DNA of 10,021 nt, taken from contig CALBSY010000324.1 in the NCBI GenBank assembly GCA_937967725.1, positions 1 to 10,021 of the forward strand, read 5' to 3'. The stretch is from an uncultured Alphaproteobacteria bacterium. GTDB lineage: Bacteria > Pseudomonadota > Alphaproteobacteria > Caulobacterales > Aquidulcibacteraceae. The notes under the pieces were generated by a model. The model had not been told where the DNA came from, did no database searches, and saw only the letters and a list, made by a program, of their open reading frames with translations. Position numbers and translations under genes: made by a program. Shown one piece after another: positions 7,027 to 10,021 of this stretch; the stretch's first letter is position 1; the number at the start of each line of letters is the position of its first letter.

Positions 7027-7073
7027 CGTATCGCCGCTCGTTCCGCTAAGCGGGGCGTGAACGGAAGCGATTC

Positions 7074-8495
7074 ATGCACGACATCAGAGCCCTTCGCGAC
7101 GACCCCGCCCGCTATGACGCCGCCTGGGCGCGGCGTGGTTTGTCCGCTCACGCCAAAAAGATTGTGGATTTTGATGTCAAGCTGCGCGCGGCGTCGACCG
7201 CGAAGCAAGAGGCGGAAGCGCAGCGCAACGCGGCCTCGAAGGCGATCGGACAAGCCAAGGCGCAAAAAAACGATGCGGAAGCGGACCGTCTGATTGAACA
7301 GGTAGCCGCGCTGAAGCTTCGTATCGAAGAGCAGGGCGCTGCGGAGGCGAAGTGGCAAGCCGCGCGGGACGAATTGCTAGCGGAATTGCCGAACCTGCCC
7401 GCGCCCGACGTGCCCGACGGCGCTGACGAGGACGCGAACGTGGAAGTGCGCCGCTGGTACATGCAGTCGGGCGCCAACCCGCCGGCGCTCGATCTCACCG
7501 CCGATCATGTGAGCCTCGGCGAAGCGCTGGGCATGATGGATTTTGAGAGCGCGGCACGACTATCGGGCGCGCGCTTCGTGGTGCTGCGCAACCAATTGGC
7601 GCGGCTTGAGCGGGCCCTCGCCGCGTTCATGCTCGATCTGCACACAGGTGAGTACGGCTACACGGAAGTAAACCCGCCGCTGCTCGTCAAGGATCACGTC
7701 ATGTTCGGCACTGGGCAGCTGCCGAAGTTCGTCGACGATCAGTTCACGGCGGCGCGAACCGTGAGCCGGCAGGAACTGCTCAACCAGGCGCTGGAACGGT
7801 TCGACGACGAATTTGAGAAGCGCGCAGGCAAGGTGAAACCAACCGAGTTGCTCAACGAATTGCTGGACAGAGCGCCGACGCGCGAGGATTTCTGGCTCAT
7901 ACCGACCGCGGAAGTGGCGCTCACCAACCTGGTGCGGGAACAGATTCTCGCGGAAGATTCGCTGCCGATGCGCATGACGGCGGACACGCCTTGCTTCCGC
8001 GCCGAAGCTGGCGCGGCCGGGCGAGACACGCGCGGCATGATCCGCATGCACCAGTTCCGCAAGGTAGAGCTTGTCTCGATCACCACGCCGGACGAGAGCC
8101 ATGACGAGCATGAACGCATGGTGTCATGCGCGGAGGAAGTGCTGCGGCGGTTGGAGCTGCCGTACCGCGTCATGTTGTTGTGCAGCGGCGACATGGGGTT
8201 TGCCGCGAAGAAAACCTACGATCTAGAGGTCTGGCTGCCGAGCCAGGGCAAGTATCGCGAAATCAGCTCATGCTCCAATTGCGGAGACTTCCAAGCTCGC
8301 CGTATGAACGCGCGCTTCCGTAACAAGGAGGGTAAGACCGAGTTCGTGCATACGCTGAACGGCTCGGGGCTGGCGGTTGGGCGCACGCTGGTGGCGGTGC
8401 TGGAAAACTATCAGCAAGCGGACGGTGCGATCGCCGTACCGAAAGCGCTGCAACCCTATATGGGCGGTCTGGAAGCAATTTCGAAGCCAGCCTAA
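7074..8495 (+). CDS. serS: Seryl-tRNA synthetase with catalytic-domain insertion
   Basis: This 473-residue class II synthetase charges tRNA-Ser (and tRNA-Sec where present) in the cytoplasm. The N-terminal coiled coil that reads the tRNA spans about residues 30-103 and ends in the usual LPNLPAPDVPDG and NVEVRRW. The catalytic domain holds motif 1 around HTGEYGYTEVNPPLLV (190-205), the serine-binding IPTAEV (276-281), motif 2 in PCFRAEAGAAGRDTRG (306-321), and motif 3 in NGSGLAVGRTLVAVLENYQ (429-447). The length exceeds the usual 420-430 residues because of an extra stretch between GTGQLPKF (212-219) and LIPTAEV (275-281). GGAAG-like GGAAG at 7063-7067 precedes the ATG by six bases. The stop overlaps that of the convergent aat gene. 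Confidence 0.96.
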   Translation: MHDIRALRDDPARYDAAWARRGLSAHAKKIVDFDVKLRAASTAKQEAEAQRNAASKAIGQAKAQKNDAEADRLIEQVAALKLRIEEQGAAEAKWQAARDELLAELPNLPAPDVPDGADEDANVEVRRWYMQSGANPPALDLTADHVSLGEALGMMDFESAARLSGARFVVLRNQLARLERALAAFMLDLHTGEYGYTEVNPPLLVKDHVMFGTGQLPKFVDDQFTAARTVSRQELLNQALERFDDEFEKRAGKVKPTELLNELLDRAPTREDFWLIPTAEVALTNLVREQILAEDSLPMRMTADTPCFRAEAGAAGRDTRGMIRMHQFRKVELVSITTPDESHDEHERMVSCAEEVLRRLELPYRVMLLCSGDMGFAAKKTYDLEVWLPSQGKYREISSCSNCGDFQARRMNARFRNKEGKTEFVHTLNGSGLAVGRTLVAVLENYQQADGAIAVPKALQPYMGGLEAISKPA

Positions 8496-9133
8496 CGCAG
8501 GATACGCAGCAATTCCTCACCGCTCGTGGTTTCAGGCAGCGCGTGCAGATCGGCTCTTGCGTCGAGCGCGACGCTCAGCAGCGCATGGAAGATGCGGCGT
8601 GGAAGCGTCTGTGCGCCGAACTGTTCGAGATGTGGCGTAACGAATTGCGCATCGAGCAGCTTGAATCCCCCATGGCGTAAGCGCGCGGCAAGATGCACGA
8701 GCGCGGCCTTGCTGGCGTCGGTCGCGCGCGAAAACATGCTTTCGCCGAAGAAGGCGCCGCCGATCGCCACACCATAGAGGCCGCCCGCCAGCGCGCCGTC
8801 GACGCGCGCTTCAATACTGTGCGCCAGTCCGCGGCGGTGCATTTCGACATAAAGCGTGCGGATATCGGGATTGATCCAGGTGTCCTCGCGGTCGGGCCCG
8901 GGCGCAGCGCAGCCATCGAGCACGGCTTCAAACGCGCGGTCGATGGTGAAGCTGAAGCGTCCCGCGCGCAGCGTACGCGCCAGCCGCCGCGGCACGTGAA
9001 ATTTGTCCAATGGGAACACACAGCGCCATTCCGGATCGACGATGAAGAAGCCTTCATCCTCGCGACTCTCGGCCATCGGGAACACGCCGCGCCGGTAGCA
9101 GGCCACGAGATCGTCGGGCGTGAACGGCTTCAT
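8492..9133 (-). CDS. aat: Leucyl/phenylalanyl-tRNA-protein transferase
   Basis: This 213-residue protein transfers Leu or Phe from aminoacyl-tRNA to N-terminal Arg/Lys of proteins, marking them for ClpS-ClpAP degradation in the bacterial N-degron pathway. The N-terminal ACYRRGVFPMAE (11-22), the DTWINPDIRTLYVEMHRRGL segment (84-103), the core GGLYGVAIGGAFFGESMFS (117-135) and LLDAQFVTPHLEQFGA (159-174) are all family signatures. It is near the usual length. The ATG at 9133-9131 places the family N-terminus correctly, though only a weak CCAGAG-like site precedes it. It lies 33 bp downstream of the mgtC-like gene on the same strand, so the two may be cotranscribed. Its TAG stop overlaps the serS stop on the other strand. 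Confidence 0.95.
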   Translation of the reverse strand: MKPFTPDDLVACYRRGVFPMAESREDEGFFIVDPEWRCVFPLDKFHVPRRLARTLRAGRFSFTIDRAFEAVLDGCAAPGPDREDTWINPDIRTLYVEMHRRGLAHSIEARVDGALAGGLYGVAIGGAFFGESMFSRATDASKAALVHLAARLRHGGFKLLDAQFVTPHLEQFGAQTLPRRIFHALLSVALDARADLHALPETTSGEELLRILR

Positions 9134-9156
9134 GCTCTGGAGTTTGCCAGAAGCGA

Positions 9157-9176
9157 GGCGCGCGGCCTAGCGCGCC
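9157..9176. other. G/C-rich inverted repeat at the mgtC stop
   Basis: GGCGCG (9157-9162) and CGCGCC (9171-9176) form a perfect 6-bp stem with an 8-base loop that contains the mgtC-like stop codon, just ahead of aat. No T-run follows on either strand, so it is not a standard intrinsic terminator. In this G+C-rich DNA it may be chance. Confidence 0.25.
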
Positions 9177-9694
9177 GAGCGGTGCGAGTCGGGCGCCATG
9201 CCGCTATCCTTGCCAGCCTCCTGGCGTCGGTGCTCAATCCAAATGTCGATCGGGTGGAGTAAGATCAACACCACAAGCGTCAGGCCGACGCCCACTGCCA
9301 CGACGCGCCAAGATGCCAGTGCGCACGCGATGCCGAGCGCCGCCGTGACCCAGACCGTGGCCGCTGTGGTCAGTCCTCCACCGACCCCCCTAGCGCGATA
9401 GCGCAGCACGGCGCCGGCGCCGAGAAAGCCGATCCCGGTCATCACTCCCTCGACCACGCCTTGAACGACGCGGCTGATCGCTTCGGGGTGGCCGTCCAAA
9501 ACCCGCAGATGAACGGTAGTGATGCAAACGAGCGCCGCCCCCAGCGCCACCAACGCCAGTGTTCGCACGCCGACCGGCTTGCCTCGCCACTCGCGGTCCA
9601 GTCCGATCACCGCGCCCACGACTACCGCCGCAATGAGCCGTAGCCCCAGGTCGGCAAGATCGATGCTCGGATTGAGGGGGGCTACCGGATCCAT
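9167..9694 (-). CDS. MgtC/SapB-family membrane protein
   Basis: From the ATG at 9694-9692 this is a 175-residue, largely hydrophobic protein of the MgtC/SapB family. It has the family signatures GLDREWRGKPVGVRTLALVA (31-50) and GIGFLGAGAVLRY (87-99), then GVGGGLTTAATVWVTAALG (103-121). Membrane segments lie at about 15-31, 45-61, 82-97, 111-127 and 130-147. MgtC proteins are linked to growth in low magnesium and, in some pathogens, to inhibition of the F-type ATP synthase; many environmental homologues have no known role. The frame continues to an ATG at 9769, but that adds an Arg-rich stretch encoded by the GCGCCG repeat and looks non-native. Neither start has a clear ribosome-binding site. 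aat follows on the same strand. Confidence 0.85.
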   Translation of the reverse strand: MDPVAPLNPSIDLADLGLRLIAAVVVGAVIGLDREWRGKPVGVRTLALVALGAALVCITTVHLRVLDGHPEAISRVVQGVVEGVMTGIGFLGAGAVLRYRARGVGGGLTTAATVWVTAALGIACALASWRVVAVGVGLTLVVLILLHPIDIWIEHRRQEAGKDSGMAPDSHRSAR

Positions 9695-9706
9695 GGGCGA
9701 AAAACA

Positions 9707-9724
9707 GCGCCGGCGCCGGCGCCG
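9707..9724. repeat. Three tandem GCGCCG hexamers
   Basis: Bases 9707-9724 are three exact copies of GCGCCG. The unit GGCGCC is self-complementary, so the tract can fold on either strand. It lies 13 bp upstream of the preferred mgtC-like start. If translation began at the upstream ATG, the tract and its flank would encode an arginine run. Confidence 0.8.
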
Positions 9725-9748
9725 TTCCCTACCGCAGCGAAATCCCGC

Positions 9749-9776
9749 TTGACGAAGGGGTGACGACATATATAAC
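9749..9776 (+). promoter_or_regulatory. Sigma70-like promoter of the ArsR-family gene
   Basis: TTGACG at 9749-9754 (5 of 6 to TTGACA) and TATAAC at 9771-9776 (5 of 6 to TATAAT) are 16 bases apart, giving a predicted start near 9783 and a leader of about 25 bases before the ATG at 9808. This is the best promoter-like match I found in the window. It lies in an AT-rich patch that stands out from its surroundings. Confidence 0.6.
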
Positions 9777-9807
9777 CGAAAAGAGATATAACTAAACGGC
9801 GATATAC
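9770..9807 (+). repeat. ATATAAC element repeated at 16-bp steps
   Basis: ATATAAC occurs at 9770-9776 and again at 9786-9792, and a shorter ATATAC occurs at 9802-9807, each starting 16 bp after the last. The first copy is the promoter -10 and the last abuts the ATG. ArsR-family proteins normally bind inverted AT-rich operators overlapping their own promoter, so autoregulation here is plausible but inferred. Confidence 0.45.
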
Positions 9808-10021
9808 ATGGACCTCAATGCCACCTTCTCGGCGCTATCCGATCCCACCCGGCGGGCGATTCTCGCCCGGCTGGCCGAGGGGCAGGCGTCGGTGATGGAA
9901 TTGGCCGCGCCGTTCGAGTTGAGCCAGCCGGCGATCTCCAAGCACCTGCGCGTGCTGGAGAATGCGGGGCTCATCCGCACAGGACGCGCTGGACAACAAC
10001 GTCCGTGCCGGATCGAAGCAG
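9808..10021 (+). CDS. ArsR-family transcriptional regulator, 3' end outside window
   Basis: The ATG at 9808 opens a frame of 71 codons to the window edge. The start MDLNATFSALSDPTRRAIL and the recognition region with ELSQPAISKHLRVLENAGLI (residues 37-56) are those of an ArsR/SmtB winged-helix repressor. The cysteine pair of metal-sensing members (ELCxCD) is absent: the matching place reads VMELAAPF. The only cysteine seen is in QRPCRIEA at the wing. This fits the non-metal ArsR group often found beside an SRPBCC (AHSA1-like) gene, which would then lie downstream outside the window; that is inference. A good sigma70-like promoter sits just upstream. The ribosome-binding site is poor. Confidence 0.9.
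   Translation, partial: MDLNATFSALSDPTRRAILARLAEGQASVMELAAPFELSQPAISKHLRVLENAGLIRTGRAGQQRPCRIEA

Noticed and set aside
7043..7053. Palindrome CCGCTAAGCGG between tatC and serS
   Set aside because: With a single central base it cannot form a useful hairpin, and no T-run follows; a terminator or attenuator is not supported.
9157..9176. Inverted repeat at the mgtC stop read as an intrinsic terminator
   Set aside because: The 6-bp stem is not followed by a T-run on either strand. It is kept only as a low-confidence inverted repeat.
8693..9262. Plus-strand open frame opposite aat (189 codons)
   Set aside because: aat on the minus strand carries all the family motifs; the antisense product has none.
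1..10021. Search for tRNA, rRNA, CRISPR arrays, insertion sequences, attachment sites or a defence or secretion island
   Set aside because: No spaced direct-repeat array, transposase, integrase, tRNA-like fold or rRNA segment was seen; the genes are housekeeping families in a known order.

Overview
The window (about 65% G+C by eye) is a dense bacterial chromosome segment. Its gene families and their order point to an alphaproteobacterium. The run of a dGTPase-like gene, a SPOR protein, nagZ, scpA, scpB, tatA, tatB, tatC and serS, with an ErpA-type gene divergent at one end, is a known alphaproteobacterial arrangement. A Caulobacterales/Hyphomonadaceae-like host is my inference; no rRNA or other marker in the window settles it.

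Layout. Bases 1-827, minus strand: an erpA-like Fe-S carrier, followed 4 bp after its stop by a Sel1-repeat protein that runs off the left edge. Bases 828-911: divergent intergenic region. Bases 912-8495, plus strand: dgt, then after a 123-bp gap a tightly packed series: SPOR-domain membrane protein, nagZ, scpA, scpB, tatA, tatB, tatC, serS. Several junctions are 4-base start/stop overlaps (nagZ/scpA, scpA/scpB, tatB/tatC). Bases 8492-9694, minus strand: a probable mgtC-family membrane gene followed by aat, which converges on serS with the two stop codons overlapping. Bases 9695-9807: a regulatory region with a good sigma70-like promoter and a 16-bp-spaced AT-rich repeat, leading into an ArsR-family regulator cut by the right edge.

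How the genes fit together. The core block combines envelope and chromosome maintenance: a septal or peptidoglycan-binding SPOR protein, the peptidoglycan-recycling glucosaminidase NagZ, the kleisin ScpA and its partner ScpB for SMC condensin, and the full TatABC exporter of folded proteins. dNTP-pool control (Dgt), Fe-S delivery (ErpA) and seryl-tRNA charging (SerS) lie alongside. Aat adds Leu/Phe to N-termini for N-degron proteolysis.

I see no novel multi-gene system, CRISPR array, insertion sequence, tRNA or rRNA. The points worth a second look are local: an extra segment of about 35 residues in the SerRS catalytic domain, an atypical TatA hinge (Phe-Ala for Phe-Gly), argS absent from its usual place between dgt and the SPOR gene, a cluster of GANTC sites upstream of the SPOR gene, a reading-frame anomaly at the left edge, and the repeated ATATAAC element at the ArsR promoter.
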